Numbered from the stretch's first letter, positions 5,856 through 15,014 are shown. The stretch is 64,000 bases of DNA from Pedobacter polaris (GCF_005116505.1 NZ_SWBR01000001.1:992001-1056000), one strand, 5' to 3'. Notes: a model not told the origin generated them from the letters alone. Numbers and translations: made by a program.

Positions 5856-8753
5856 ATGCCTAAAGACATATCTATACGTTCAGTACTAATTATCGGATCA
5901 GGACCAATCATTATTGGGCAAGCTTGCGAGTTTGATTATGCTGGTTCTCAAGCTGCACTTTCGCTTAAAGACGAAGGAATCACGGTTTCAATTATCAACT
6001 CAAATCCGGCAACGATTATGACGGATAAGGTTATTGGCGATCATGTTTATCTATTGCCTTTAACATTAGAATCAATTGAACAGATTTTAATTGATCATGC
6101 AAATAATCCTAATTTACCTAAAATTGATGCGGTATTGCCTACAATGGGCGGTCAAACAGCATTAAACCTTTGTGTTGATGCAGAAGAACGTGGTATATGG
6201 AAAGCGCATGGCGTAAAAATCATCGGTGTAGATGTTGCAGCAATTGAAAAAACTGAAAATAGGGAATCTTTCCGCCAATTAATGGTTGATATAGGTGTGG
6301 GTGTTGCCCCATCTAAAATTGCAAATTCTTATTTAGAAGGTAAAGAAGCTGCACAAAATATAGGCTTTCCGTTAGTTATTCGCCCATCTTATACTTTAGG
6401 TGGTTCTGGTGGTGGTTTTGTACATAAAAAGGAAGATTTTGATGCTGCTTTGAAACGTGGCTTAGAAGCCTCGCCAACTCACGAAGTTTTAGTTGAGAAA
6501 GCAGTTTTAGGCTGGAAAGAATATGAATTGGAGCTTTTAAGAGACGGCAATGATAATGTAATCATTATCTGTTCAATCGAAAATTTCGACCCAATGGGTA
6601 TCCATACAGGAGACTCTATTACTGTTGCTCCGGCAATGACATTATCTGACCGTTGTTACCAAGAAATGCGTAATCAAGCAATTAAAATGATGCGTGCCAT
6701 TGGTAACTTTGCAGGTGGATGTAATGTTCAATTCTCTGTAAATCCAGATAATGATGATATAATCGCTATCGAAATTAATCCTCGTGTTTCACGTTCATCG
6801 GCCTTGGCAAGTAAAGCAACTGGTTATCCAATTGCGAAAATTGCTGCTAAATTGGCCATCGGATATAATTTGGATGAAATTGAAAATCAGATTACCAAAA
6901 CTACATCAGCTTATTTTGAACCTACTTTAGATTATGTTATTGTAAAAATTCCTCGTTGGAACTTCGATAAATTTAAAGGTGCCAATATGGAACTCGGACT
7001 TCAGATGAAATCTGTAGGTGAAGTAATGGCAATTGGAAGAAGCTTTATTGAGGCTTTGCAAAAAGCAACTCAGAGTTTAGAAATTGGTAGAGCAGGTTTA
7101 GGCGCAGATGGAAGACATAATAGAAGCATTGATGAAATTATGTATGGTTTAGAGCATCCAAGTTGGAACAGATTGTTCTTAATTAAAGATGCAATGAGCA
7201 TGGGCGTACCACTTGAATCAATTCGTAAAGTAACTAAAATAGATAAATGGTTCTTATCCCAAATTCAAGAATTGGTTAACCTTGAGGTTGAGCTAAAACG
7301 CTATTCATTAAATAATATTCCTAAAGATTTCTTCTTTAATTTAAAACAGAGAGGTTTTTCAGATATACAAGTTGCTTACGTTTTAGGCAATGTAACAGAA
7401 GATGATGTTTACAATCGCCGTAAAGAATTAGGTATTAGAAGAGTTTATAAAATGGTTGATACTTGTGCTGCTGAATTTGCTGCACAAACACCTTATTTTT
7501 ACTCAACCTTTGAAGAATCTCCAATTCAAATTTCACTTGTTGGTAAAGAAATACTTTCAAGTGGGGAAGAACTTGGTACCAACGAATCAATCGTATCTGA
7601 CAAGAAAAAAGTAATTGTTTTAGGATCAGGGCCAAACAGAATTGGACAGGGTATAGAATTTGATTATTCTTGTGTGCACGGATTGTTGGCTGCTAAAGAA
7701 AGTGGTTTCGAAGCGATTATGATCAATTGCAATCCAGAAACGGTTTCTACAGATTTTAACATGGCTGATAAATTATATTTCGAGCCAGTATTCTGGGAGC
7801 ATGTACGTGAAATCATTGAGCTTGAAAATCCAGTTGGGGTTATTGTTCAATTGGGCGGTCAAACAGCTCTTAAAATGGCCGAAAAACTACATGAGAACAA
7901 TATTAAAATCATTGGTACTTCATACAACGACATGGATGTTGCAGAAGATCGTGGACGTTTCTCTGACTTGTTAAAAGAACTAAATATTCCTTACCCAAGA
8001 TACGGTGTTGCAGAAAATGCCGAAGAAGCTATTGTAGTTGCTAACGAAGTTGGATATCCCGTGTTGGTTCGCCCAAGTTATGTATTAGGTGGGCAAGGAA
8101 TGAGCATTGTAATTAATGATGAAGACCTAGAAAAAGCAGTAGTAAAATTATTAGGCGACTTGCCTGGCAACCGTGTGCTGATCGATCACTTTTTAGATAG
8201 GGCAGAAGAAACAGAGTCAGATTCAATTTCTGATGGAACAGATTGTCATATTGTAGGTTTAATGGAACATATTGAGCCTGCAGGTATCCACTCTGGAGAC
8301 TCAAGCGCAGTTTTACCTCCATTCAGCTTATCTGAAAAGGTAATATCAGATATGGAAACTTATTCTAAGAAAATTGCAAAAGCTTTAAATGTAATCGGCT
8401 TATTAAATATTCAGTTTGCAGTTAAAGACGATAAGGTTTATGTAATAGAGGCAAATCCAAGAGCATCACGTACGGTTCCTTTCATTGCAAAAGCATACGA
8501 TGTGCCTTACATTAATATTGCAGCAAGAATTATGCTTGGTGTAAATAAGTTAAGAGACTTCAATATAGTACGTAAGTTAAAAGGATATGCAATTAAGGAA
8601 CCAGTTTTTTCTTTTGATAAATTTCCAGAAGTAACCAAAGAATTGGGTCCAGAAATGAAATCTACAGGTGAAGCCATTCGTTTCATTAAAGATTTAGAAG
8701 ATCCTTATTTCCGTAAGTTATATAAAGATAAATCAATGTACTTGTCTAAATAG
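5856..8753 (+). CDS. carB: Carbamoyl-phosphate synthase large chain, without the allosteric domain
   Basis: 965 residues. Two tandem ATP-grasp halves are visible. The N-terminal one has LIIGSGPIIIGQACEFDYAG near 12, the glycine loop TLGGSGGGF near 180 and EINPRVSRSSALASKATGYP near 303. The C-terminal one has VLGSGPNRIGQGIEFDYSC near 587, VLGGQGMSIV near 740 and EANPRASRTVPF near 866. It makes carbamoyl phosphate from bicarbonate, ammonia and two ATP for arginine and pyrimidine synthesis, with a small chain (carA) that is not in this window. The protein stops soon after PEMKSTGEA, where other bacterial CarB proteins continue with about 130 residues of MGS-like regulatory domain; that domain is absent. 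The gene is monocistronic, with a terminator at 8814-8843. Confidence 0.97.
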   Translation: MPKDISIRSVLIIGSGPIIIGQACEFDYAGSQAALSLKDEGITVSIINSNPATIMTDKVIGDHVYLLPLTLESIEQILIDHANNPNLPKIDAVLPTMGGQTALNLCVDAEERGIWKAHGVKIIGVDVAAIEKTENRESFRQLMVDIGVGVAPSKIANSYLEGKEAAQNIGFPLVIRPSYTLGGSGGGFVHKKEDFDAALKRGLEASPTHEVLVEKAVLGWKEYELELLRDGNDNVIIICSIENFDPMGIHTGDSITVAPAMTLSDRCYQEMRNQAIKMMRAIGNFAGGCNVQFSVNPDNDDIIAIEINPRVSRSSALASKATGYPIAKIAAKLAIGYNLDEIENQITKTTSAYFEPTLDYVIVKIPRWNFDKFKGANMELGLQMKSVGEVMAIGRSFIEALQKATQSLEIGRAGLGADGRHNRSIDEIMYGLEHPSWNRLFLIKDAMSMGVPLESIRKVTKIDKWFLSQIQELVNLEVELKRYSLNNIPKDFFFNLKQRGFSDIQVAYVLGNVTEDDVYNRRKELGIRRVYKMVDTCAAEFAAQTPYFYSTFEESPIQISLVGKEILSSGEELGTNESIVSDKKKVIVLGSGPNRIGQGIEFDYSCVHGLLAAKESGFEAIMINCNPETVSTDFNMADKLYFEPVFWEHVREIIELENPVGVIVQLGGQTALKMAEKLHENNIKIIGTSYNDMDVAEDRGRFSDLLKELNIPYPRYGVAENAEEAIVVANEVGYPVLVRPSYVLGGQGMSIVINDEDLEKAVVKLLGDLPGNRVLIDHFLDRAEETESDSISDGTDCHIVGLMEHIEPAGIHSGDSSAVLPPFSLSEKVISDMETYSKKIAKALNVIGLLNIQFAVKDDKVYVIEANPRASRTVPFIAKAYDVPYINIAARIMLGVNKLRDFNIVRKLKGYAIKEPVFSFDKFPEVTKELGPEMKSTGEAIRFIKDLEDPYFRKLYKDKSMYLSK

Positions 8754-8769
8754 ATTTAAGAATAAAGAT

Positions 8770-9160
8770 AGGAATGTTGGTCTGAGCTTGTCGAAGACTA
8801 ATTCATAAAATAAAATCCCTTAACGAAAGTTGAGGGATTTTTTGTTTACACAGATTGTCATTCTGAGCATAACAAAGATAAATGATAATTTGAAGCGCAA
8901 TTACAACACAACAATTAATGCCAGTCCAACTTTCCGCTATATCTTTTTATCCTTCGACAAGCTCGGGAAGACAAAAAGCATACCGCTTCAATTTGGGCTA
9001 TATAACTTTGACAGTGCAATAAGCAGTTCATAGTTTCATAAAAACCTGCCGTACAATAAACCCGATTGAACGGAAAGCCCACAGCGCAGCGAGGACTTGA
9101 AGTAAAAGCGGGACTAACATTAAAATGAAATGCTGGTTTTGCTTTTCAAGTAAAAAGAAT
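8770..9160. repeat. Cluster of intergenic repeats between carB and the DUF3137 gene
   Basis: Apart from the carB terminator, this 430-base gap holds no gene I can support. It has family A fragments (tctgagcttgtcgaag at 8781, tcattctgagc at 8858, tccttcgacaagctcggg at 8949) and family B copy 2. The latter has cagtccaactttccgctatatc at about 8920-8943, then aaacccgattgaacggaaagc near 9057-9077 and agtaaaagcgggact near 9101-9115. agtcc...cgct at one end and agcgggact at the other are roughly inverted, giving it a MITE-like outline. Confidence 0.6.
8814..8843 (+). terminator. Intrinsic terminator of carB
   Basis: aatcccttaac and gttgagggatt pair (one G-U) around the tetraloop gaaa at 8814-8839, followed by a T run. 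It lies 60 bases after the carB stop. Confidence 0.9.
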
Positions 9161-9182
9161 CAATGCCGTTATAATTGAAGGA

Positions 9183-10139
9183 TTATTGCTTGGTCCAAAT
9201 CCTTGTATTTAAATCCAATTCATGTACAATATCATACATAAACTTTAATATAGACATATCATTATCTAATAAATCTGGTGCCAGAAGTGATTTAAAAACA
9301 GGTGGTTCGAAATAATTTTGATCTAAGGGGAAAGCTATATACATGCTCGAATTGATAAATGATAGTGAAACTGTATAAGCAGAGCGCTCATTTAAATCGC
9401 CAATTCTTTCCATGATAGCTGGTGTTAAAATGTAACGAGCTTCAATTTGATCTGTGCTATAAACAACAAAATTTTTATTGAAGGCATCATTCTCTAGTTC
9501 TACTACATTTTTATCGCCAAAAGAATATACATTCTTTGAGAACCAAGCGCCAATTGAGCTTCCAAAATCTTTTGGTCGTATTACCGTTACGCCATTAAAA
9601 TGTTTATTAAAATCTGCCGTGAACACAATTCCTTTTAAAATGTCATTCCAGGTTACCTGTCTGCCATTTTTAGTTTGAGTTTCGGTTTTATATTCTGCAT
9701 GTACTTCCGCAAAATAGAAGCTTGTCTTGTCAATTTTTCCAGTAACCAGATCTTCTGTATGGTATCTATCGGGTTCTGTTGTAAATAATTGAGAAAATCT
9801 AAATTCAGCCTCTAAAATTCCATTATAAGGATCTAGAGTTAATGTTTGATCTACTGCATTTAATGCTGCACCAACAACATCCTGTTTAAATCTGCTTTTG
9901 TATAAATCTGTTTCATCGCTAATTCTATACAAGATTATACCTCCGGGAATAATGGTAATAGCGGCTACAATTAATCCAGCAACTAACTGCCCTAATGCGA
10001 TAGCAACGATTAAAAAAACTACACCTAAAAAAATAGCACCCCAACCTTGAATATTGCTAGAAACTATCTTTTTCCGAAGAATTTCTAATTCGGATAACAC
10101 ATTTTGAACGGATGGTTCTATTGTAAAGTTTGTTGCCAT
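9183..10139 (-). CDS. DUF3137 membrane protein, partner of LemA
   Basis: 318 residues. Two adjacent transmembrane segments at about 33-70 (GAIFLGVVFLIVAIALGQLV then IVAAITIIPGGIILY) are followed by a soluble domain of about 240 residues with YNGILEAEFRFSQLF, SFYFAEVHAEYKT and FNGVTVIRPKDF, the pattern of DUF3137. Its molecular role is unknown. The start overlaps the lemA stop by one base (TAATG), which points to translational coupling and a joint function with LemA at the membrane. Confidence 0.85.
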   Translation of the reverse strand: MATNFTIEPSVQNVLSELEILRKKIVSSNIQGWGAIFLGVVFLIVAIALGQLVAGLIVAAITIIPGGIILYRISDETDLYKSRFKQDVVGAALNAVDQTLTLDPYNGILEAEFRFSQLFTTEPDRYHTEDLVTGKIDKTSFYFAEVHAEYKTETQTKNGRQVTWNDILKGIVFTADFNKHFNGVTVIRPKDFGSSIGAWFSKNVYSFGDKNVVELENDAFNKNFVVYSTDQIEARYILTPAIMERIGDLNERSAYTVSLSFINSSMYIAFPLDQNYFEPPVFKSLLAPDLLDNDMSILKFMYDIVHELDLNTRIWTKQ

Positions 10140-10696
10140 TAACTATTAAAAAGTTCTTTAGCACTTACATTTTTACGTTCTTCTTCTGCCGCTGCTAAAA
10201 CTTGCATTGGTTGATAACCTAGCATGCCAGCAAACATGTTGCCGGGAAACATCATAACAGCATTATTATAGGTAGTTACTGAAGAATTGTAGTTTCTTCT
10301 TGCTGCAGCGATTTGTTCTTCACTTTCTGTCCAAGTGCTTTGTAAGTTAAGGAAGTTTGTATTTGCTTTAAGGTCTGGATAATTCTCTACACTAACCATT
10401 AATCCTTTTACTGCAGTGCCAATTTGTTGATCTAGCGCTAATTTGTCACTTTCGCTAACATTTGTTCCTAAAGCTTTGCCCCTTAATTCAGTGATTTTAG
10501 TAAGGGTATCACCTTCATATTGCATGTATTGCTTAACGGTTTCTACTAAATTTGGTAAAAGATCGAAACGCTTTTTAAGCATTACATCAATTGCAGAAAA
10601 TGCATTTGCTACTTGGTTTTTCTTGCTAATTAAGGAATTATATATTCCAATGCCAAAGATTAAAATAAGGATGGCAATTACAGCTACAATAATCAT
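10139..10696 (-). CDS. LemA family membrane protein
   Basis: 185 residues. One N-terminal transmembrane segment (about 2-18), then SLISKKNQVANAFSAIDVMLKKRFDLLPNLV, the classic LemA opening, and further amphipathic helices with AARRNYNSSVTTYNN and FPGNMFAGMLGY near 145-165. LemA proteins are widespread and show an extracytoplasmic helical bundle after the anchor; their function is not established. First gene of a two-gene unit with the DUF3137 gene. ATG at 10694-10696. Confidence 0.95.
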   Translation of the reverse strand: MIIVAVIAILILIFGIGIYNSLISKKNQVANAFSAIDVMLKKRFDLLPNLVETVKQYMQYEGDTLTKITELRGKALGTNVSESDKLALDQQIGTAVKGLMVSVENYPDLKANTNFLNLQSTWTESEEQIAAARRNYNSSVTTYNNAVMMFPGNMFAGMLGYQPMQVLAAAEEERKNVSAKELFNS

Positions 10697-10769
10697 GTGA
10701 TATTAATTTAAGTCTTTATAAATATAAACGTATAGATGTACAATTGCTAAAGCTGTTACAAAATATTTA

Positions 10770-10806
10770 TAAAAAAAAGAACCCTGCTCCGGAGAGAGCA
10801 GGGTTC
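10770..10806 (-). terminator. Intrinsic terminator of the DUF4920 gene
   Basis: On the minus strand gaaccctgctc and gagcagggttc (10806-10779) pair in an 11-bp stem, followed by a run of T (10778-10770). Confidence 0.92.
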
Positions 10807-10836
10807 AACCAATCAATATTAAAAAGGAGAACCTTT

Positions 10837-11307
10837 CTAATTTTCTAAAATTACGACTCCTTTTGCTTCAAACACAATTTCTTTTTTAGGTTTTGTAATT
10901 TTTGCTATTTCTTCAGGTGATTTCTTTGCATCTTCTGCAAAATGTTTTAAATCTTCAACAGAAGTTTCTTTTCTTTCTGCAAAACCATCAATTACTACTT
11001 TTTTGCCAGCTAAATCTTTAGGCATAAAAAAAGCATAATCTTTAAAGTTTACAAACATGGTTTGACCATTTGGCAAAGCTAAGTTCATGAAACATCCTTT
11101 TTTCTGACAAACTAAAACCACTTCGCCAGTAACTTTCATATCTTTTTTTGTGCTTTCACCTAGTTTTGCATCAACTTCTGCAGTAGTAATCACATTACCC
11201 TTCTTAACACCTTCGCCAAAAGATTTTCCCTCATAAGAAGTAGCATCTTGTGCAAAAGCAAATGCACTAAACATACATAGTGCTAGAGCTAAAATAATTT
11301 TTTTCAT
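10837..11307 (-). CDS. Secreted DUF4920-type protein
   Basis: 156 residues. Cleavable signal peptide (MKKIILALALCMFSAFAFAQ), then a compact OB-like domain containing VTGEVVLVCQKKGCFMNLAL at about 60-79 with a C-x4-C pair, and FVNFKDYAFFMPKDLAGKKV. This pattern fits DUF4920, a periplasmic family of unknown role whose paired cysteines suggest metal or redox binding (inference). A -7-like box (minus-strand TATTTTTG, 11357-11350) lies about 45 bases upstream of the start, and the gene has its own terminator, so it is probably expressed alone. Confidence 0.8.
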   Translation of the reverse strand: MKKIILALALCMFSAFAFAQDATSYEGKSFGEGVKKGNVITTAEVDAKLGESTKKDMKVTGEVVLVCQKKGCFMNLALPNGQTMFVNFKDYAFFMPKDLAGKKVVIDGFAERKETSVEDLKHFAEDAKKSPEEIAKITKPKKEIVFEAKGVVILEN

Positions 11308-11426
11308 TTTTTTGTATTTAAATTGTTGTAATCCTTACGCTTATCAATACAAAAATATTTAAAATCTTTCTAAATAGGGAATCTAAATTAATAATGTTAC
11401 TCTAATTGTAATCATCATAATTTATC

Positions 11427-11560
11427 AAAAAAAAACCCCACTACTTTGCAGCAGTGGGGCCAATCATCCCTATTGTTGTTAGCACCCATTGCTGGATAAG
11501 AACATATAAGCATTAAGACAATAAGTTATCCAAGATTGATTTTTAATCTTGATGTATGAG
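11427..11560 (-). ncRNA. Structured intergenic segment ending in a terminator; possible small RNA or long 3' UTR of radA
   Basis: Between radA and the DUF4920 gene lie 392 bases without a supportable gene. On the minus strand three stems follow each other: caagatt with aatcttg (11551-11531), tggataa with ttatcca (11532-11493), and ccccact with agtgggg (11459-11436). The last is followed by nine T (11435-11427), a strong intrinsic terminator. The terminator lies 240 bases past the radA stop, so either radA has a long structured 3' end or an independent small RNA sits here. I could not find a convincing promoter. Confidence 0.4.
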
Positions 11561-11699
11561 TAAATGACTGATAAATAATAATTTATATATTTTTTATCAT
11601 ATGCCAAAACCTATTTTATGGAAAAAAGGTGTGGAAATAACTCCCAGCAAATCATATTTTGGGTAATTTAATTCCAATAGATAAAATTTAGGAACATTT

Positions 11700-13076
11700 T
11701 TAGCCAAATAATAAACTAAAAACTTCTTCAATTTTGCTAACTGTAACAATCTGAATTTTGAATTTGTCCTTATTTAATCCTTTAAGGTTGTAATTTGAAA
11801 TGAATATTTTTTCGAAACCTAATTTTTCTGCTTCAGATATACGTTGCTCAATTCTATTTACTGCTCTTATTTCACCAGACAGGCCCACTTCTGCTGCAAA
11901 ACAAATTTTTGAAGAGATAAAAATATCCTCATGAGAAGAAATTATAGCGGCCATAATTGATAAGTCAATTGCTGGGTCTTCTACTTTAATTCCACCTGCA
12001 ATATTTAAAAATACATCTTTAGCGCTTAACCTAAATCCGCATCTTTTTTCAAGAACAGCTAAAAGCATGTTCATTCTTTTGGTATCAAAGCCTGTTGCAG
12101 AGCGCTGAGGTGTTCCGTATGCCGCAATGCTAACTAATGCCTGTGTTTCAATAAGCATTGGTCTAGCGCCTTCTAAAGTAGCGCCAATTGTTATTCCGCT
12201 TAGCTCTTCGTCCCTTTGAGATAATAAAATTTCAGAGGGATTTGAAACTTCTCTTAAACCATTACTTTGCATGGCATAAATGCCTAACTCAGAAGCAGCG
12301 CCGAATCGATTTTTTATCGACCTTAAAATTCTATAAATATGATGTCTGTCTCCCTCAAATTGTAGAACAGTATCTACCATGTGTTCTAATATTTTTGGAC
12401 CCGCAATAGCACCATCTTTAGTAATATGACCAATTAAAAAAACCGGCGTATTGGTTTCTTTAGCAAAACGCAATAACTCTGCCGTACATTCTCTAACCTG
12501 CGAAACACTGCCAGGAGTAGATTCTATATGAGATGAATGCAATGTTTGAATTGAATCTACAATTACAATTTCTGGTTCTAATTGCTCAATCTGTTTAAAA
12601 ATATTTTGTGTTGAGGTTTCAGTAAGAATATAGCAATCAGCCTTAGGATTTGCGGTTATCCTTTCTGCTCTCATTTTAATTTGTTGTTCACTTTCTTCTC
12701 CTGAAACATAGAGTACTTTCTTGCCTGTTACATTTAATGCGAGCTGTAGCATTAAGGTAGATTTTCCTATTCCTGGCTCACCACCAATAAGAATAACCGA
12801 ACCAGCAATTAATCCTCCTCCTAAAACTCTATCTAATTCTAAATCCCCTGTACTGGTTCTTTCTTCTGTAGCGCTTTGAATTTCCTCTACCTTGCTTGGT
12901 TTACTTAACCTTTGCGTTCCAGAGGCTGATTTCCAAGTTGGAATATTTGCTGAGCCTTTATCAATAACCTCTTCTACAAAAGTATTCCATTCGTTACAAG
13001 AAGGACATTTACCTAGCCATTTGGCAGATTCATAACCACAACTTTGACAGAAATATGCTGATTTTGTTTTAGCCAA
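11700..13076 (-). CDS. radA: DNA repair protein RadA
   Basis: 458 residues, full length. N-terminal zinc finger with Cys10, Cys13, Cys24 and Cys27, Walker A GGEPGIGKST at 98-107, the RadA motif KNRFG near 255, and a Lon-protease-like C-terminal domain (EDPAIDLSIMAAIISS near 366). RadA is a RecA-related ATPase that drives branch migration of recombination intermediates. ATG at 13074-13076, next to a stretch without clear promoter. It appears to be a single gene downstream of the rng terminator at 13165-13196. Confidence 0.97.
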   Translation of the reverse strand: MAKTKSAYFCQSCGYESAKWLGKCPSCNEWNTFVEEVIDKGSANIPTWKSASGTQRLSKPSKVEEIQSATEERTSTGDLELDRVLGGGLIAGSVILIGGEPGIGKSTLMLQLALNVTGKKVLYVSGEESEQQIKMRAERITANPKADCYILTETSTQNIFKQIEQLEPEIVIVDSIQTLHSSHIESTPGSVSQVRECTAELLRFAKETNTPVFLIGHITKDGAIAGPKILEHMVDTVLQFEGDRHHIYRILRSIKNRFGAASELGIYAMQSNGLREVSNPSEILLSQRDEELSGITIGATLEGARPMLIETQALVSIAAYGTPQRSATGFDTKRMNMLLAVLEKRCGFRLSAKDVFLNIAGGIKVEDPAIDLSIMAAIISSHEDIFISSKICFAAEVGLSGEIRAVNRIEQRISEAEKLGFEKIFISNYNLKGLNKDKFKIQIVTVSKIEEVFSLLFG

Positions 13077-13164
13077 TTTGATTTATGATTTTAGATTTAC
13101 GAATGACGATTTGTTGTTACGAATTTATAGCTAATCACCTAAAAAATTAGATTAAGTTTTAAAC

Positions 13165-13196
13165 AAAAAAGCCTGGATTTTAAAACCAGGCTTTTT
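13165..13196 (-). terminator. Intrinsic terminator of rng
   Basis: gcctgg and ccaggc (13171-13191) pair around an A/T-rich loop, with A before and T after, so it can act in either direction. It lies 24 bases past the rng stop at 13220. Confidence 0.9.
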
Positions 13197-13219
13197 GAAC
13201 TCTTCAATCTAAGTTGTAA

Positions 13220-14770
13220 TTATAACTTAATCTCTTCATCTTTTGATGACAGAAAATGAAATTCAGTAAGGTTGTACGATGAAACGGCTCTCACTTTAAT
13301 GCGTTGGCCAAATTTGAAGAACCATTTCCATTGTAAAGAAACCAATCCTTTTTTGATGTAAGCAGCAATATAAGGATGTACACAAAGTGTGATATTCTTT
13401 TCATTCTGCTCTTGCAAAATGTAAGTTAAATTACTTTCAATATCATCCATTAATACAATGCTTGCTTTAATTTCTCCAGTACCATCGCAAGTAGGGCATT
13501 TTTCTACCGTAACAATATTCATTTCGGGCCTAACACGCTGACGAGTAATTTGTACTAAACCAAATTTACTTGGGGGTAAAATGGTGTGCTTCGCACGATC
13601 TAGCAACATCAATTCGCGTAAGTAATCGAAAAGAACTTTACGGTTAGTTGCTTTGTGCATATCAATAAAATCAATAACCACAATGCCACCCATATCTCGT
13701 AATCTCAATTGACGAGCAATTTCTTTCGCAGCTTCTTTATTAACTTGAAGTGCGTTTTCTTCTTGATTTTCTTTACTAGCAGTTCTATTACCACTGTTTA
13801 CATCAATTACATGTAAAGCTTCTGTATGTTCTACTACCAAATAGGCTCCTCCAGCAAAATTTACTGTTTTTCCAAAGCCATTTTTAATTTGTTTCTCTAC
13901 GCCGAAATGTTCGAAAATTGGTTCTTTATGTTTGTAATGTTTTACGATCTTTTCCATTTCTGGAGAAATCTCATGAACATAAGAACGGATATCTTCAAAT
14001 AGATTTGCATCGTTCACATAAACGTTAGCAAAATCAGCATTTAAAATATCTCTGATTAGGGTAGAAGTACGATCCATCTCTCCCCAAACACGTTTAGAAG
14101 GTTCTGCCTCAGGTAACTTTTTAATAAAGTTTTCCCATTTGGATACAGAATCCAATAAATCTTTTTGTAATTCGGCAACGCCTTTGCCTTCTGAAACGGT
14201 TCTAATGATTACTCCGAAATTTTTAGGCTTTATACTTTCAATAATCTTCTTTAAACGATTACGTTCGGTATTGCTTTTAATCTTTTTGGAGATCGATATT
14301 ACGTTAGAAAAAGGCACTAAAACAATGTACCTTCCTGCAATAGAAAGGTCAGAGCTTAATCTAGGCCCTTTAGTAGAAATAGGTTCTTTAGCAATTTGAA
14401 CAGGGAGGATCAAATTTTTGCTGACAATATCGGATATTTTACCCGCTTTATTAATGTCAGATTCTAATTTAAAATTATCTAATAAAGTGCCATTAACTGT
14501 GCCGTTACGCTTAATTTTAGTAAGCTTTATTAAAGACTGTACTTGAGGGCCTAAATCAAAATAATGCAAGAATGCATCTTTCTCATAACCAACATCAACA
14601 AATGCAGCATTTAGACCTGGCATAATTTTTTTAATGCGGCCTAAATAAATGTCGCCAACGGCGTAATTGTTGTTAATGTGTTCCTTATGAAGCTCTACTA
14701 AGTATTTATCTTCAATTAAAGCTATGGTTACTCCCGTAGGAGTTGAATCGATTATTAATTCTTTTACCAA
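13220..14770 (-). CDS. rng: Ribonuclease E/G family endoribonuclease
   Basis: 516 residues, the size of RNase G. An N-terminal S1-like RNA-binding domain (VGDIYLGRIKKIMPGLNAAF, about 39-58), the RNase H-like catalytic core with HVIDVNSGNRT near 323 and GIVVIDFIDMHK near 352 (the two metal-binding Asp of the family), and the zinc-link CPTCDGTGEI near 416. It cuts single-stranded RNA in rRNA maturation and mRNA decay. The gene follows the small bS22-like gene; its leader holds two hairpins (14784-14800 and 14831-14863). Confidence 0.96.
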   Translation of the reverse strand: MVKELIIDSTPTGVTIALIEDKYLVELHKEHINNNYAVGDIYLGRIKKIMPGLNAAFVDVGYEKDAFLHYFDLGPQVQSLIKLTKIKRNGTVNGTLLDNFKLESDINKAGKISDIVSKNLILPVQIAKEPISTKGPRLSSDLSIAGRYIVLVPFSNVISISKKIKSNTERNRLKKIIESIKPKNFGVIIRTVSEGKGVAELQKDLLDSVSKWENFIKKLPEAEPSKRVWGEMDRTSTLIRDILNADFANVYVNDANLFEDIRSYVHEISPEMEKIVKHYKHKEPIFEHFGVEKQIKNGFGKTVNFAGGAYLVVEHTEALHVIDVNSGNRTASKENQEENALQVNKEAAKEIARQLRLRDMGGIVVIDFIDMHKATNRKVLFDYLRELMLLDRAKHTILPPSKFGLVQITRQRVRPEMNIVTVEKCPTCDGTGEIKASIVLMDDIESNLTYILQEQNEKNITLCVHPYIAAYIKKGLVSLQWKWFFKFGQRIKVRAVSSYNLTEFHFLSSKDEEIKL

Positions 14771-14783
14771 AAGCTACAGATTT

Positions 14784-14863
14784 TAAGGCATAAAGCCTTA
14801 TTACACATGGACCAAAAAACATTGAATCAAAAATAAATGCTCAAAATTCTCAAGCATTTATTT
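14784..14863 (-). promoter_or_regulatory. Two hairpins in the rng leader
   Basis: taaggc and gcctta (14784-14800) form a six-pair stem; aaataaatgct and agcatttattt (14831-14863) form a perfect eleven-pair A/T-rich stem with an 11-base loop. They lie between the bS22-like gene and rng. The larger could end the upstream transcript weakly (no GC-rich core, no long T run) or be a processing site. RNase E in enterobacteria controls its own mRNA through leader hairpins, so self-regulation is possible, though only by analogy. Confidence 0.4.
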
Positions 14864-14888
14864 ATGTCAATACACTAATAGGGAAATC

Positions 14889-14978
14889 CTATTTTTTCTT
14901 GTGTCTGTTTTTTCTTAAACGTTTTTTACGTTTGTGGGTAGCCATTTTATGTCTTTTTCTTTTTTTACCGCTTGGCAT
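14889..14978 (-). CDS. 29-residue basic ribosomal protein, bS22/AURKAIP1-COX24 type
   Basis: A short ORF of 29 codons plus stop, ATG at 14976-14978, TAG at 14889-14891. Translation: MPSGKKRKRHKMATHKRKK then RLRKNRHKKK, with 18 of 29 residues Lys, Arg or His. The sequence is nearly the same as the tiny protein annotated across Bacteroidota as having an AURKAIP1/COX24 domain, which is related to mitochondrial mS38 and mycobacterial bS22 and binds the small ribosomal subunit. It sits between rng and a TPR gene, in a ribosome/RNA-linked neighbourhood. The only doubt is the exact functional name. Confidence 0.85.
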   Translation of the reverse strand: MPSGKKRKRHKMATHKRKKRLRKNRHKKK

Positions 14979-15014
14979 AATTTTAAGTTTTTAATGTTTT
15001 TATTAATCTGTTAA

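Noticed and set aside
8830..9033. 67-codon frame after carB
   Set aside because: It starts inside the carB terminator and is made of repeat family sequence.
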